From Zeimonas sp050187175 (lineage in GTDB: Bacteria; Pseudomonadota; Gammaproteobacteria; Burkholderiales; Burkholderiaceae_E), in contig JBFWXS010000006.1 in the NCBI GenBank assembly GCA_050187175.1, positions 83,928 through 147,927 of the forward strand: a stretch of 64,000 nucleotides of DNA, in the 5' to 3' direction. Shown one piece after another: positions 35,756-44,461 of the stretch (the first letter of the stretch is position 1; each line of letters begins with the position of its first letter). The translations under genes were made by a program, and so were the position numbers. Below the pieces are notes generated by a model. It was not told where the DNA came from. It worked only from the letters and a program-made list of their open reading frames with translations, and did no database searches.

Positions 35756-36778
35756 ATGCTTTTCCGTCTCACCGCTGCCAGCGGGCTGCTGCTGGGCCGC
35801 GCCGCTGCCTTTGCCTTCCTCGCGACAGCCCTAGGCTCCGCGTCGGCGGCGCCGATCGACCTCGGCATCGCCGGCGGCTTCAATCTGTTCGCGCTCGGCG
35901 ACGTGGCGATCCGCAATACCGAAGTTCGCGGCGCCGTCGCGGCCGGCGGGGCGCTGCAGGCGCAGAACTTCAATATCAACGGCGCGGCTGCGGCCGGTGC
36001 CGCTCGACAATCGCTGGTGGTAGGCGGCGATGCGACGCTGCGCAGCGGACAGCTCGGCGCGGGCGATGCCTACGTCGGCGGGCAGCGCAGCGTGTCCGGC
36101 ATCGGGTTCGCGGGCGCCTTCACGAGCGGGGCGGCGCCGTTCTCGTTCGAGCAGGCCGGCACCGAGCTATTGAGCCTGTCGGCGCTGTTGAGCGCCATCG
36201 AGCCCAATGCCGCGGTGCGCTTCGATCCCTGGGGCGGAGCGGTGTTCGCCGGCGGGTCCGGCGGCGCCGGCGGTCCCGCGGCGCTCGTCTTCGGTGTCAG
36301 CGGCGACCAGCTGCTGCGGCTCAATCGCATCGACTTCGAAGGCCTGACGGCCGGCCAGACGCTGATCATCAACGTCAGCGGCGCCACGGCGGGCCTGCGC
36401 AACGTCGATCTGTCGGGCTTCCAGCCGTACAACGTGCTGTTCAATTTCTTCGATGCCAAGGACCTGCTGCTGACCGGGATCGGCCTGCACGGCAGCATCC
36501 TCGCGCCGCAGGCCACGGTGAGCGGCGGCAGCGGGCGGATTGCCGGCAATGTCATCGTCGACCAATGGAACTCGAGCCTGGCGCTCGGCGACGGCGGCTA
36601 CTTCCGCGCCGCGGACGTCGGACCCGCCGCGGCCGGCCCCGGAGCCGGGAGCGGGATCGGCACGGATACGGGTTCGGAGACGCGGATCGCCATTGCATCG
36701 CCGTTCGCGCTGATCCTGCTCGGCGCCGCCGCGCTGTTGCTCATGCCCCGCCTGCGGCGCAGGACGCCGCAGGCGTAG
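35756..36778 (+). CDS. Choice-of-anchor A family exported protein
   Basis: 340 residues from the ATG at 35756. Signal peptide to GSASAA, then LGIAGGFNLFALGDVAIRNTEVRGAVAAGGAL, the opening of the choice-of-anchor A domain, a beta-rich surface adhesin-like module. The C-terminus has a hydrophobic helix ending PRLRRRTPQA but no clear PEP motif, so anchoring may be by the helix itself. Upstream 35530-35755 is noncoding with no clear site. Its function is unknown; cell-surface location is inferred. Confidence 0.8.
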   Translation: MLFRLTAASGLLLGRAAAFAFLATALGSASAAPIDLGIAGGFNLFALGDVAIRNTEVRGAVAAGGALQAQNFNINGAAAAGAARQSLVVGGDATLRSGQLGAGDAYVGGQRSVSGIGFAGAFTSGAAPFSFEQAGTELLSLSALLSAIEPNAAVRFDPWGGAVFAGGSGGAGGPAALVFGVSGDQLLRLNRIDFEGLTAGQTLIINVSGATAGLRNVDLSGFQPYNVLFNFFDAKDLLLTGIGLHGSILAPQATVSGGSGRIAGNVIVDQWNSSLALGDGGYFRAADVGPAAAGPGAGSGIGTDTGSETRIAIASPFALILLGAAALLLMPRLRRRTPQA

Positions 36779-36833
36779 CTCTGGGGCGCACGCCCCGCCT
36801 ACAATTCATGGTCAGTTGCCTGTGAGGCCGTCC

Positions 36834-38219
36834 ATGAGCCAGTCCGCCGCCGCCGTCATTGCCGAGCCTGCCCGCCTGCTGCCGGTGTACGGCGAGTTCG
36901 ACGTCGTCGTTCTGGGCGGCGGCCCGGCCGGCATCGCGGCCGCGGCGGCAGCGGCTCGCGGCGGTGTCCGCGTGCTGCTGATCGAGCGCTACGGTTTCCT
37001 CGGCGGCATGGGGACGGCCGCCGGTGTGACCAACTTCTGCGGCCTGCACGCCAATCTGCGCGGCCGCATCCGGCGCGTGGTGCACGGCGTGGCGGACGAG
37101 CTGCTGTCGCGCATGGCGGCCCTCGGCGGCTTGAACGAGCCGCATCTGATCTTCGGCAAGATCCACGCCCAGGCCTATGACACCGCCGCGTTCAAATGCG
37201 CGGCCGATGCGCTGCTCGCCGATCACGGCGTCGCGCTGCTGTTCCACGCGCTGGCCGCCGGGGTGCTGCGGGCGTCCGACGGCCGCATCGAGGCGCTGGC
37301 GATCGAGACCAGGTCGGGACGCATGGCGGTGCGGGCACGGCAGTTCATCGACTGCTCCGGCGACGGCGATCTGGCCCACTGGGCGGGCGTGCCCACCGAG
37401 AAGGGCGACGCCGACGGCCGGCTGCTCTATCCGACGCTGATGTTCCGCGTCGGCGAGGTGGATGCCGGACGCGCTCAGGATGCCTGGGCGACGATTCCGC
37501 AGCGCATGGCGGACGCCGAAGCGGCCGGCGAGTTCCGCTTTCCGCGGCGCGGCGCCATCGTGCGTCCGCAGAAGCATGCGTACGAATGGCGCGTCAACGT
37601 CACGCAGCTGAAGAACGCCGACGGTTCGGCCGTGGATGGCACCGACGCGAGCGCTCTCAGCGCTGCCGAAGTCGAGGGACGGCGGCAGGTCGTCGACTAT
37701 CTGCGCTTCCTGCGCACGAAAGTGCCGGGCTTCGAGAATGCCTATGTCCTCGACGTCGCGCCGCAGCTCGGGATCCGCGAAACGAGGCGATTGCTCGGCG
37801 AATACGTGCTGTCGCAGGACGACGTGCTCGGCTGCGCCGATTTCGACGACAGCATCGGCGTCAACGGCTGGCCGCTGGAGAAGCATGTGGCGGGCGATGT
37901 GCTGTGGGAATGGCCGCCGATTCCGCAATCGCGCGGCTACAACCAGCTGCCGTACCGGATGCTGCTGCCGCGGCGGGCCACCGCCGGCGGCGTCGACAAC
38001 CTGCTGGTGGCGGGCCGATGTGCATCGATGACGCATGAAGGCCAGTCGGCGGCACGGGTCAGCGGTGCATGTTTCGTCATGGGGCACGCGGCGGGAGCCG
38101 CGGCGGCGCTGGCCTGCCGCGACGGCGGATCGCCGCACGACGTCGATGTGCATGCGCTGCAGCAGGTGCTGCGCGCGCAAGGGGCGTTCCTGGGGGACGA
38201 GGGCGAACTGCCCGATTAG
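36834..38219 (+). CDS. FAD-dependent oxidoreductase (FAD_oxidored family)
   Basis: 461 residues. FDVVVLGGGPAGIAAAAAAARGG then LLIERYGFLGGMGTAAGVTNFCG, and a C-terminal NLLVAGRCASMTHEGQSAARVSGACFVMGHAAG, the two FAD-contacting motifs. Paralogue of the protein encoded at 11911-13338. The ATG at 36834 is preferred over an upstream TTG. It stands alone between a surface protein and a convergent PhzF gene, with no receptor beside it; substrate unknown. Confidence 0.83.
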   Translation: MSQSAAAVIAEPARLLPVYGEFDVVVLGGGPAGIAAAAAAARGGVRVLLIERYGFLGGMGTAAGVTNFCGLHANLRGRIRRVVHGVADELLSRMAALGGLNEPHLIFGKIHAQAYDTAAFKCAADALLADHGVALLFHALAAGVLRASDGRIEALAIETRSGRMAVRARQFIDCSGDGDLAHWAGVPTEKGDADGRLLYPTLMFRVGEVDAGRAQDAWATIPQRMADAEAAGEFRFPRRGAIVRPQKHAYEWRVNVTQLKNADGSAVDGTDASALSAAEVEGRRQVVDYLRFLRTKVPGFENAYVLDVAPQLGIRETRRLLGEYVLSQDDVLGCADFDDSIGVNGWPLEKHVAGDVLWEWPPIPQSRGYNQLPYRMLLPRRATAGGVDNLLVAGRCASMTHEGQSAARVSGACFVMGHAAGAAAALACRDGGSPHDVDVHALQQVLRAQGAFLGDEGELPD

Positions 38220-38278
38220 CAGCCGGCTGCGCGACCGGCGCTTCGCGGAGCGCCGTGATGTCGATCCGCGGCTCCTTT

Positions 38279-39112
38279 CTACAGCTCGATGGTGCCGGAG
38301 ACGATCGGAGTCACCTGACCGCCGATCCAGATCCGCTGGTCGATGCGCTGCACATGAATCCGTCCCTGCCGATGCATCACCGTGCCTTGCGCGGCGACGT
38401 ACTGCGTCGGCGCGATGCCGGCATCGATGAGCCAGATCGCGAGGCCGGCATTCAGGCTGCCGGTCACCGGGTCTTCATAGCCGCCTCGCGCGAACCCCCT
38501 GACCTCGAATGCGCAGTCGCTGCCGGCCGGATAGGCACCAGCGACGCCGACGGCCTGGCCCTGCAGGGCCGCGAGATCCGGCTTCAGGGACAGAACCGCC
38601 TGCGCGTCGCGCAGCAGCACGCCTATCCATGGAGGCCCGTTATCGATCCATCGAATCTCGACGACCTGCTCGGAACCCAGACCCAGGGCCGACACGATCC
38701 GCTCGCGCAATGGACCGTCGACGCGATCGGAGCGCCGCAGCGGCGGTGCCGCGAACGCGAGCCTCGGCCCGTCGACACGGATCTCGACGAGGCCGACGCC
38801 GCATTCCTGGATGACGAGGTCGCGTCGCTTGGGCTGGCCGCCGGCGGCGAGCCAGGCATGGCAGGAGCCGAGCGTCGGGTGCCCCGCGAAGGGCAGCTCG
38901 CCGACCGGCGTGTGGATGCGGACACGGTAGTCCGCATCGGCATGCGTCGGCGGCAGCAGGAAGGTCGTTTCCGAGAGATTGGTCCAGCGCGCGAGCCGCA
39001 CCATCGCCGATTCGGACAGCGTCCCGGCATCGTGCACCACTGCCAGGGGATTGCCTAGCAGCGGCGCTTCGCTGAAGACGTCCACCTGGGAGAATCGATA
39101 AGAAGTCGGCAT
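38279..39112 (-). CDS. PhzF family isomerase
   Basis: 277 residues of the PhzF/diaminopimelate-epimerase-like fold. N-terminal VDVFSEAPLLGNPLAVVHDAGTLS, the catalytic Glu in NLSETTFLL, ELPFAGHPTLGSCHAW and the C-terminal GGYEDPVTGSLNAGLAIWL are all present. PhzF proteins catalyse proton shifts or epimerisation. It lies six bases downstream of the TetR gene on the same strand and may be co-transcribed with it. Confidence 0.88.
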   Translation of the reverse strand: MPTSYRFSQVDVFSEAPLLGNPLAVVHDAGTLSESAMVRLARWTNLSETTFLLPPTHADADYRVRIHTPVGELPFAGHPTLGSCHAWLAAGGQPKRRDLVIQECGVGLVEIRVDGPRLAFAAPPLRRSDRVDGPLRERIVSALGLGSEQVVEIRWIDNGPPWIGVLLRDAQAVLSLKPDLAALQGQAVGVAGAYPAGSDCAFEVRGFARGGYEDPVTGSLNAGLAIWLIDAGIAPTQYVAAQGTVMHRQGRIHVQRIDQRIWIGGQVTPIVSGTIEL

Positions 39113-39118
39113 GGCGGT

Positions 39119-39820
39119 TCAGCCTCCGGTAGTCCGTACCAGCGCGCGTATGAGCCCGTCTGCGGCGCGCATCAGCTTGCGCCGGTCGCCATGGACGCGC
39201 TCCATGACGGCCAGCCCGCGCGTGAAGGTCACCACCACCATCGCGGCCTGCGCCGGTTCCAGCGCGAGCTGCGAGCGGATGTCGGGCCTGGACAAGGCCG
39301 CCTCGACGAGCGACGCCAGCTGATCCAGCAGATGACGTACGCGTTCGCGGATCTGCTCGCTCGCCAGGCTGCCGTCGCCAGCGGTCTTGGTCGTCAGGCA
39401 ACCGCGCGGCGGCGAGCCGGCGGTCATGTTGTCGATGATTCGCTTCAGAAAGCGCCTGAGCATCGGGTCCGCCTGCTCCCCCTGCAGGCTGGCGCGTGCG
39501 CCGTCGAGGAAGCGTGCCGTGTAGCGATCGAACGCATGCAGGAAGACGGCTTCCTTGTCGCCGTAGGCGTGATACAGCGAACCGCGTTGCACGCCGGTCG
39601 CGACGGCGAGATCGAGCATCGACGTGGCAGCGACGCCCTGGCGCCAGAACAGCGCAAGCGCCTGCTCCAGCATCGCTTCCTCGTCGAACTGCCTGACGCC
39701 GACCAATCGTTCCTCCGCCGTGGGTGCCCGCGAGGCGTGCCTTCGATGTGCGCCTTCGATGTGCGCGTCGATGTGCGCCTCAATGCGCGCAGGCTCATTC
39801 TTGACAATAGTATCAAACAT
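39119..39820 (-). CDS. TetR family transcriptional regulator
   Basis: 233 residues from the ATG at 39820. The HTH is at about residues 45-90: FDEEAMLEQALALFWRQGVAATSMLDLAVATGVQRGSLYHAYGDKEAVFLHAF. The C-terminal domain includes SPPRGCLTTKTAGDG, typical of the AcrR/NemR-like group that senses reactive or aromatic compounds. Divergent from the MFS transporter gene, its likely target. Confidence 0.88.
   Translation of the reverse strand: MFDTIVKNEPARIEAHIDAHIEGAHRRHASRAPTAEERLVGVRQFDEEAMLEQALALFWRQGVAATSMLDLAVATGVQRGSLYHAYGDKEAVFLHAFDRYTARFLDGARASLQGEQADPMLRRFLKRIIDNMTAGSPPRGCLTTKTAGDGSLASEQIRERVRHLLDQLASLVEAALSRPDIRSQLALEPAQAAMVVVTFTRGLAVMERVHGDRRKLMRAADGLIRALVRTTGG
39801..39817. promoter_or_regulatory. 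Candidate TetR operator and promoter overlapping the tetR start
   Basis: TTGACAATAGTATCAA is an imperfect palindrome (TTGA arms and 12 of 16 symmetric positions) that abuts the tetR start codon and contains a TTGACA-like -35 box reading toward the MFS gene. This AT-rich patch within GC-rich DNA is where repressor binding would shut both genes. Confidence 0.45.
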
Positions 39821-39865
39821 GATGAGGATGCAATCGCGCCTCCCAGGCGCGCAGGGGCATGCGAC

Positions 39866-41083
39866 GTGACGAGCGACTCGATCTCGACGGCGGACGACGA
39901 CGGACGGAGCTTCTGGCGCGACGTCGTCGTCGCGTTCGGACTGTCGCTGGGCGCCGCGGTCGCGCTGGGATTCTCGCGCTTCTCCTACGGACTGCTGCTG
40001 CCACCGATGCGTGCCGACCTGGCGTGGACCTACGTCGAAGCCGGCGCGCTGAACACGGCGAACGGCGTCGGCTACATCGCGGGCGCGCTCGTGGCCGCGT
40101 GGACGGCCAGGCGCTGGGGCCCGGCGCGGGCCTTCATCGGCGGATTCGTCGTCAGCGTCGCGGTTCTGCTGCTGACCGCCGCGAGCACCCGCCTCGCGGT
40201 TCTGTTCGCGCTGCGAACCGTGGGCGGCCTTTCGACCGCACTGACCTTCATCGTCGGTGCCGGCCTTGCCTCCGCCATCTGTCCGACGCAGCATCCGCGC
40301 CGGCGCGGCGGCCTCGTCGGCCTGTACGTTGCGGGCGTGAGCATAGGCGTGCTGCTGGCGGGCATCGCCGTGCCGCTGGTTCTGCGCGGCGGCGTGCAGC
40401 ACTGGCCCGAGGGCTGGCTCGCGCTGGGCCTGATGAGCGCGCTCGCGCTGCCCGCGGCGGCATGGGCCGCGCGCCAGGTGCCGGCGCCGTCGGGCGGCGG
40501 CGCGGCCGTGCTGAGACGCGGCGAACTGCGTCAACTCGCGCCGACCTTGATCGGCTATGGGCTGTTCGGCGCCGGCTACGTTGGTTACATGACCTTCATC
40601 ATGGCCTTGCTGCAGGATCAGGGCGGCAGCAGCGGTCAGCTAGCCGGGTTCTGGCTGGTGCTGGCGCTCGTGTCGGCCGTTTCCACGCTGCTGTGGGGGC
40701 GGGCGCTGGCGGGCCTTCACGACGGTCGCGGCGCCGCGATCGTGTTTGCGACGGCGATGCTGGGAACCCTGCCGGTGCTGCTGTGGTCCGGGCCGGTCGC
40801 GATGTTCGTATCCGCCGTTCTTTTCGGCGGCAGCTATCTGGCGGGGCCCACGTCGATCACCCTGGTCGCGCAGCGCCAGTTGCCGGCCGCTTCATGGACC
40901 GCGGCGATCTCGCTGCTGACCGTGGGCTTCGCCTTGGGGCAGGCGATCGGTCCGGTCCTGGCAGGTGCGATCTCGGACGCCACGGGCAGCATCGCGGCGG
41001 GCTTCTGGGTTTCTCCCCTGTTGCTCGGGGTCGCGGCCTGCGTGAATCTGCTGCAGCGGCCGCCTTCCGCCGCGTCGCAGTAA
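39866..41083 (+). CDS. YbfB/YjiJ-type MFS transporter
   Basis: 405 residues with about twelve membrane helices in a continuous hydrophobic pattern. GFSRFSYGLLLPPMRADLAWTYVEAGALNTANGVGYIAGAL is typical of the YbfB/YjiJ group. A GTG at 39866 is the likely start; the frame stays open far upstream but there it is antisense to the TetR gene. Probably an exporter induced through the divergent TetR protein; substrate unknown. Confidence 0.83.
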   Translation: MTSDSISTADDDGRSFWRDVVVAFGLSLGAAVALGFSRFSYGLLLPPMRADLAWTYVEAGALNTANGVGYIAGALVAAWTARRWGPARAFIGGFVVSVAVLLLTAASTRLAVLFALRTVGGLSTALTFIVGAGLASAICPTQHPRRRGGLVGLYVAGVSIGVLLAGIAVPLVLRGGVQHWPEGWLALGLMSALALPAAAWAARQVPAPSGGGAAVLRRGELRQLAPTLIGYGLFGAGYVGYMTFIMALLQDQGGSSGQLAGFWLVLALVSAVSTLLWGRALAGLHDGRGAAIVFATAMLGTLPVLLWSGPVAMFVSAVLFGGSYLAGPTSITLVAQRQLPAASWTAAISLLTVGFALGQAIGPVLAGAISDATGSIAAGFWVSPLLLGVAACVNLLQRPPSAASQ

Positions 41084-41084
41084 C

Positions 41085-41150
41085 GGCGTACGCCGCTCCG
41101 GCCATTGGCGCACGCCGCTCCGGCCATCGGCGCACGCCGCTCCGGCTATT
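41085..41150. repeat. Three 22-bp tandem repeats after the MFS gene
   Basis: Units at 41085-41106, 41107-41128 and 41129-41150 differ at a few positions. Each starts with GGCGYACGCC, a palindrome, followed by GCTCCGGCYATY. They begin right after the MFS stop codon and end before the convergent VOC gene, so they may serve as a bidirectional transcription stop or a REP-like element. Confidence 0.7.
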
Positions 41151-41163
41151 CCGGCTCAGGGCG

Positions 41164-41766
41164 TCAGCGCGCCGGACGCATGTCGGCAGGTGTGGTCCCC
41201 GGCGGCAGCGGCGGGCGTCGAAGCAGTTCGTGCAAGGGGACGCCTGCTTCGAAGTCGCGGATCAGAGCCTGCGGGTCGATCTTCACACCGATCGGATTGC
41301 GTGCGAACTCCTCGCTGTCGAAGAAGCGGGCCGCTTCCTCCTTGCTGGAAAAGTTGTCCACTTGCAGCTCGACGCGATTGCCGTCGGGATCCCGGTAGTA
41401 GAACGATACCGTCGGGCCGTGATTGATGGCCCACCAGGGCTCGATGCCCTCATTGCGCAATCGTGTGTAGGTGGCGAGCAGCTGGCCGAGCTCGCTGAAG
41501 GTGTATGCGACGTGGTGCACACCGGCGGCCCCGTCGTCGCGCGCGGCCAGCTCGGGCACGTGCCGGAGGGCGACGCGATGGTGCTCATCGTCGTAGGTCA
41601 GGAAGCAAAGTCCATGACCTTCGTGCACTACGTGCGCGGACAGCACCAGGCAGTACCAGTGCTTCATCTGCTCGAACCTGGCGGTCTGCAGCACCATGTG
41701 GGCGAACATCGCGGGCGCTACCGAAGCCGGGCGAACCTGGGGGCGTGGGGTCTTCGATTCATTCAT
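41164..41766 (-). CDS. VOC (glyoxalase/extradiol dioxygenase) superfamily protein
   Basis: 200 residues from the ATG at 41766. VOC fold with metal-ligand-like residues: AHMVLQTARFEQMKHWY (His), GVHHVAYTFSELGQLL and SFYYRDPDGNRVELQVDNF (Glu). This resembles one-domain extradiol ring-cleavage dioxygenases such as 2,3-dihydroxybiphenyl dioxygenase relatives. Last gene of an operon with an aromatic hydroxylase and an alpha/beta hydrolase, which supports a role in meta-cleavage. A longer upstream frame overlaps the hydrolase gene and is not used. Confidence 0.82.
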   Translation of the reverse strand: MNESKTPRPQVRPASVAPAMFAHMVLQTARFEQMKHWYCLVLSAHVVHEGHGLCFLTYDDEHHRVALRHVPELAARDDGAAGVHHVAYTFSELGQLLATYTRLRNEGIEPWWAINHGPTVSFYYRDPDGNRVELQVDNFSSKEEAARFFDSEEFARNPIGVKIDPQALIRDFEAGVPLHELLRRPPLPPGTTPADMRPAR

Positions 41767-41794
41767 GGTGGTCTCGCTTCGCTCCGCTGGAGTA

Positions 41795-42604
41795 TCAATG
41801 AATCGCGTGAGCATCCAGAAAGCGCCGGATCGCCGCGGCCACCTCGTCGGGGCGTTCCAGCGCCAGCGAGTGGCCCGCGTCCGGGAAGGTCTCCGTCGCC
41901 ACACCAGGGATGCGGCGATAGTGCTCGACCAGCGCGGGCGGAGTGGCGCGATCGTCCTCGCCCCAGAGCACCAGCGTCGGTATCGACAAGTGCTCTAAGT
42001 GTCCGGCGATGTCGCGATAGCTTCGGCTCAGACGGACAGCCTGGCTCAGCCCGCGGCGGGGGTGAGCGTCCATGCGTGCGCGTGCCTGCGCGACCAGCAG
42101 CGGCTGCGACGAGACCGTGCTCGCGCTGAACATCCGAGCGACGACGGCATCGAACAGCGCGGCCACCTGGGCATCGTCACCCGCGCGCAGGACCTGCGAG
42201 GCCTGCTCGTTGCGCTCGAGCACGGCAGGATCCGGCGCAAGAGGCGATGCATCCATTGCGACGAGGGCACGTACGACCGACGGATGCTTCAAGGCGACTC
42301 GTGTGAATACCGCGGCGCCCTGGCTGAGTCCGACCAGCACCGCCTGCCGCGCCCCCATGGCGTCGATCAGCGCGGGAACGTCGTCGACCAGATCGTCGAC
42401 GGTCCAGCCTTGCTCCGGCGAGCTGCTGCTGCCGTGACCGGGCCAGTCGATGCAGACGCAGCGCCAGCTATCCGACAGCCGTTCGGCCACTGTGCGGAAC
42501 ATCGACGCATCGAAGTACAGCCCGTGCCCGAAGATCACCAGCGGTCCGCTGCTGCCGTGCTCGTCGAAGGCATAGCGAAACTTTCCGATTTCGATCGATT
42601 TCAT
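41795..42604 (-). CDS. Alpha/beta hydrolase
   Basis: 269 residues with FGHGLYFDASMFR oxyanion segment, nucleophile Ser in VGLSQGAAV, acid Asp in LWGEDDRATP and His in DAGHSLALERP. The start overlaps the stop of the hydroxylase gene (ATGA), and the VOC gene follows 28 bases later. In meta-cleavage operons such enzymes split the ring-fission product (MhpC-like role); that role is inferred from context. Confidence 0.87.
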   Translation of the reverse strand: MKSIEIGKFRYAFDEHGSSGPLVIFGHGLYFDASMFRTVAERLSDSWRCVCIDWPGHGSSSSPEQGWTVDDLVDDVPALIDAMGARQAVLVGLSQGAAVFTRVALKHPSVVRALVAMDASPLAPDPAVLERNEQASQVLRAGDDAQVAALFDAVVARMFSASTVSSQPLLVAQARARMDAHPRRGLSQAVRLSRSYRDIAGHLEHLSIPTLVLWGEDDRATPPALVEHYRRIPGVATETFPDAGHSLALERPDEVAAAIRRFLDAHAIH

Positions 42605-44259
42605 CGGCTTGCTCCAGAGCTTGCCAGGTCCTGTCCGCTCAGGACGCGCTGCAAGGGGAGGGCGTCGTCCGCCGCTCCGAGTCCGCGCCAGGCGACATGC
42701 TGGTCAGGCCGGATCAGCACATGATCGGCATCGTACAGCGCGCGCAGGCCGGTGTCGGGCAGGTGCAGATGGGCCACCGGAAGACCCGACCGCTGCAGGG
42801 CCTCGGCGAATCTTGCGCCGGCGGCGGCAGACGCGCCTAGGTTCAGCAAGCTGTACTCGGGGCCCAGCAGATCGTACAGCGGAGCTCCGTCGGTGCTGCG
42901 CCACATGGGTGCCCTGTGGCCGGGTCTGGCCAGCGGCTGGTAGCGTGCGGTCTGATAGGCGGGCGGCTCGCCGCCTTCCTTCCATATGATGGGCGATGCC
43001 GTGTAGCGTTGATCGAGCACCGTGCCGTCGGAATGCCACTGCGGTTCGAGATCCCGCGCGATGGCGCTGCTCAGCTCGCTGCGGCGATCGGCCTGGGCCG
43101 GGCTGCCGGCCGCGTCCAGCTCCATCACTTCGGCCAGCCGTTCGAAGGTCGATCGAAGGCGTTCGAAGTTGCCGTATGCCTCCTGGGCTGTGCGCTTGAC
43201 CATGGGCAGCCGCTCCGGCGTATAGCTTTCGAGGATGGCCTCGTCCGCCCAACCGCGCAGGACATGGGCAAGCTTCCAGCCGAGATTGACCGCGTCCCCG
43301 AAGCCCAGATTCAGGTTGTGCCCGCCGAGCGGTGGGATCAGGTGCGCGGCATCGCCGGCGATCAGTATCCGACCCTGCTGAAAGCGGGTGGCGATGGCCT
43401 CCGCGTACCAGAACGGATAGCTTCGCTCGAACGTGAACGCGATGCCGGGGCCCACCAGCTTGCGTATCACCGCTTCGCCGTCGATCGCGCTTTCATCGAA
43501 GCCCTGCTCCGGACGGTAGGTGAACTCCCAGCGGCTGCCGGCGATCAAGCGCGCCGTGCCCGCCACGGTGGGATCCGCGCAGAAGTACATCACGGCGTCG
43601 GCAATGCCCCGGCGCCGCATGTCCTGAAGAAGGTCCGGTGCGTCGAAGAACATCGAGACCTGCCGTGTCAGCCGGCCCGCTCCCTCGATCGATATGCCGG
43701 CGGCATCGCGCACCAGACTGCGGCCGCCGTCGCAGCCGATCAGATAGCGGGCGCGCACGCGGCGGCGCGTGCCGTCGACGCCGTCGATATCGACGTCGGC
43801 GCCGTCCACGTCCGGCCGCACCGCGACCGCGCGCTGGCCGAAGCGTATGGATGCGCCCTGCGCGCGTGCGGCGTCCAGAAGGACGCCCTGGACCTGGCCC
43901 TGCGCGATCCACAATGCGTCTTCGGTCGCGTCTTCGAGCTGCCGATGCCCGCCTAGTCCTTCCGCCCGCGCGCATGCGAGCTGACGGCCGCCCAGGCCGT
44001 CGATGATGGTGACGTTGCCGGGCCATCCCTTCGGGACGAAGTTGATCTCCTTCAGCCGTTCGGCAAGGCCCCAGCGGCGCATGTGCTCCATGGTCCGCTT
44101 GTTCATGTTCATGGCGCGGGTCCACCAGTGGCCGATCTGCTCCACGGCATCGACGAGCTCGCAGCGTATGTCGCGGCGGCCGAGTTCGACGGCCACCGCC
44201 AGGCCGACCGGGCCGGCGCCGATGATCAGGACGTCTACCTTTTCTGCTTCAGGCTGCAT
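42601..44259 (-). CDS. FAD-dependent aromatic hydroxylase (MhpA-like monooxygenase)
   Basis: 552 residues from the ATG at 44259. PHBH-fold flavin monooxygenase: DVLIIGAGPVGLAVAVELGRRD (ADP-binding), ARYLIGCDGGRSLVRDAAG (DG motif) and ILIAGDAAHLIPPLGGHNLNLGFGDAVNLGWKLAHVL (GD motif, read in parts). The C-terminal thioredoxin-like domain follows. It hydroxylates an aromatic acid or phenol using NAD(P)H. First gene of an operon with a hydrolase and a VOC protein, divergent from a TetR gene. The 84 codons upstream to 44343 are open but unlikely to be translated. Confidence 0.87.
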   Translation of the reverse strand: MQPEAEKVDVLIIGAGPVGLAVAVELGRRDIRCELVDAVEQIGHWWTRAMNMNKRTMEHMRRWGLAERLKEINFVPKGWPGNVTIIDGLGGRQLACARAEGLGGHRQLEDATEDALWIAQGQVQGVLLDAARAQGASIRFGQRAVAVRPDVDGADVDIDGVDGTRRRVRARYLIGCDGGRSLVRDAAGISIEGAGRLTRQVSMFFDAPDLLQDMRRRGIADAVMYFCADPTVAGTARLIAGSRWEFTYRPEQGFDESAIDGEAVIRKLVGPGIAFTFERSYPFWYAEAIATRFQQGRILIAGDAAHLIPPLGGHNLNLGFGDAVNLGWKLAHVLRGWADEAILESYTPERLPMVKRTAQEAYGNFERLRSTFERLAEVMELDAAGSPAQADRRSELSSAIARDLEPQWHSDGTVLDQRYTASPIIWKEGGEPPAYQTARYQPLARPGHRAPMWRSTDGAPLYDLLGPEYSLLNLGASAAAGARFAEALQRSGLPVAHLHLPDTGLRALYDADHVLIRPDQHVAWRGLGAADDALPLQRVLSGQDLASSGASR

Positions 44260-44375
44260 GGCGCACCTCTTGAAGGCCGCGTCCGCGCATGGCTGGCTGG
44301 TGCATGACTTCCTCATACATGACGTCGACGCGTGACTGTTCACCGTCTTGGTAGTGGAAGAGCTTCATAATAGAA

Positions 44376-44399
44376 ATTCCTGTATGAAGGAATATATTA
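44376..44399. promoter_or_regulatory. Operator candidate, ATTC-N10-GAAT palindrome (site 1)
   Basis: ATTCCT-N6-AGGAAT followed by ATATTA lies between the divergent hydroxylase and tetR genes. A near copy with the same ATTC-N10-GAAT-ATATTA layout (18 of 24 positions identical) occurs at 47082-47105, upstream of a Bug gene. Position and symmetry fit a binding site for the TetR protein encoded next to it. Confidence 0.6.
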
Positions 44400-44461
44400 G
44401 CATGCTGATGGCTATAGACGAGGCACGCTATCGGCTTGTCCAAAGGCGACGGAAAAGAAGC

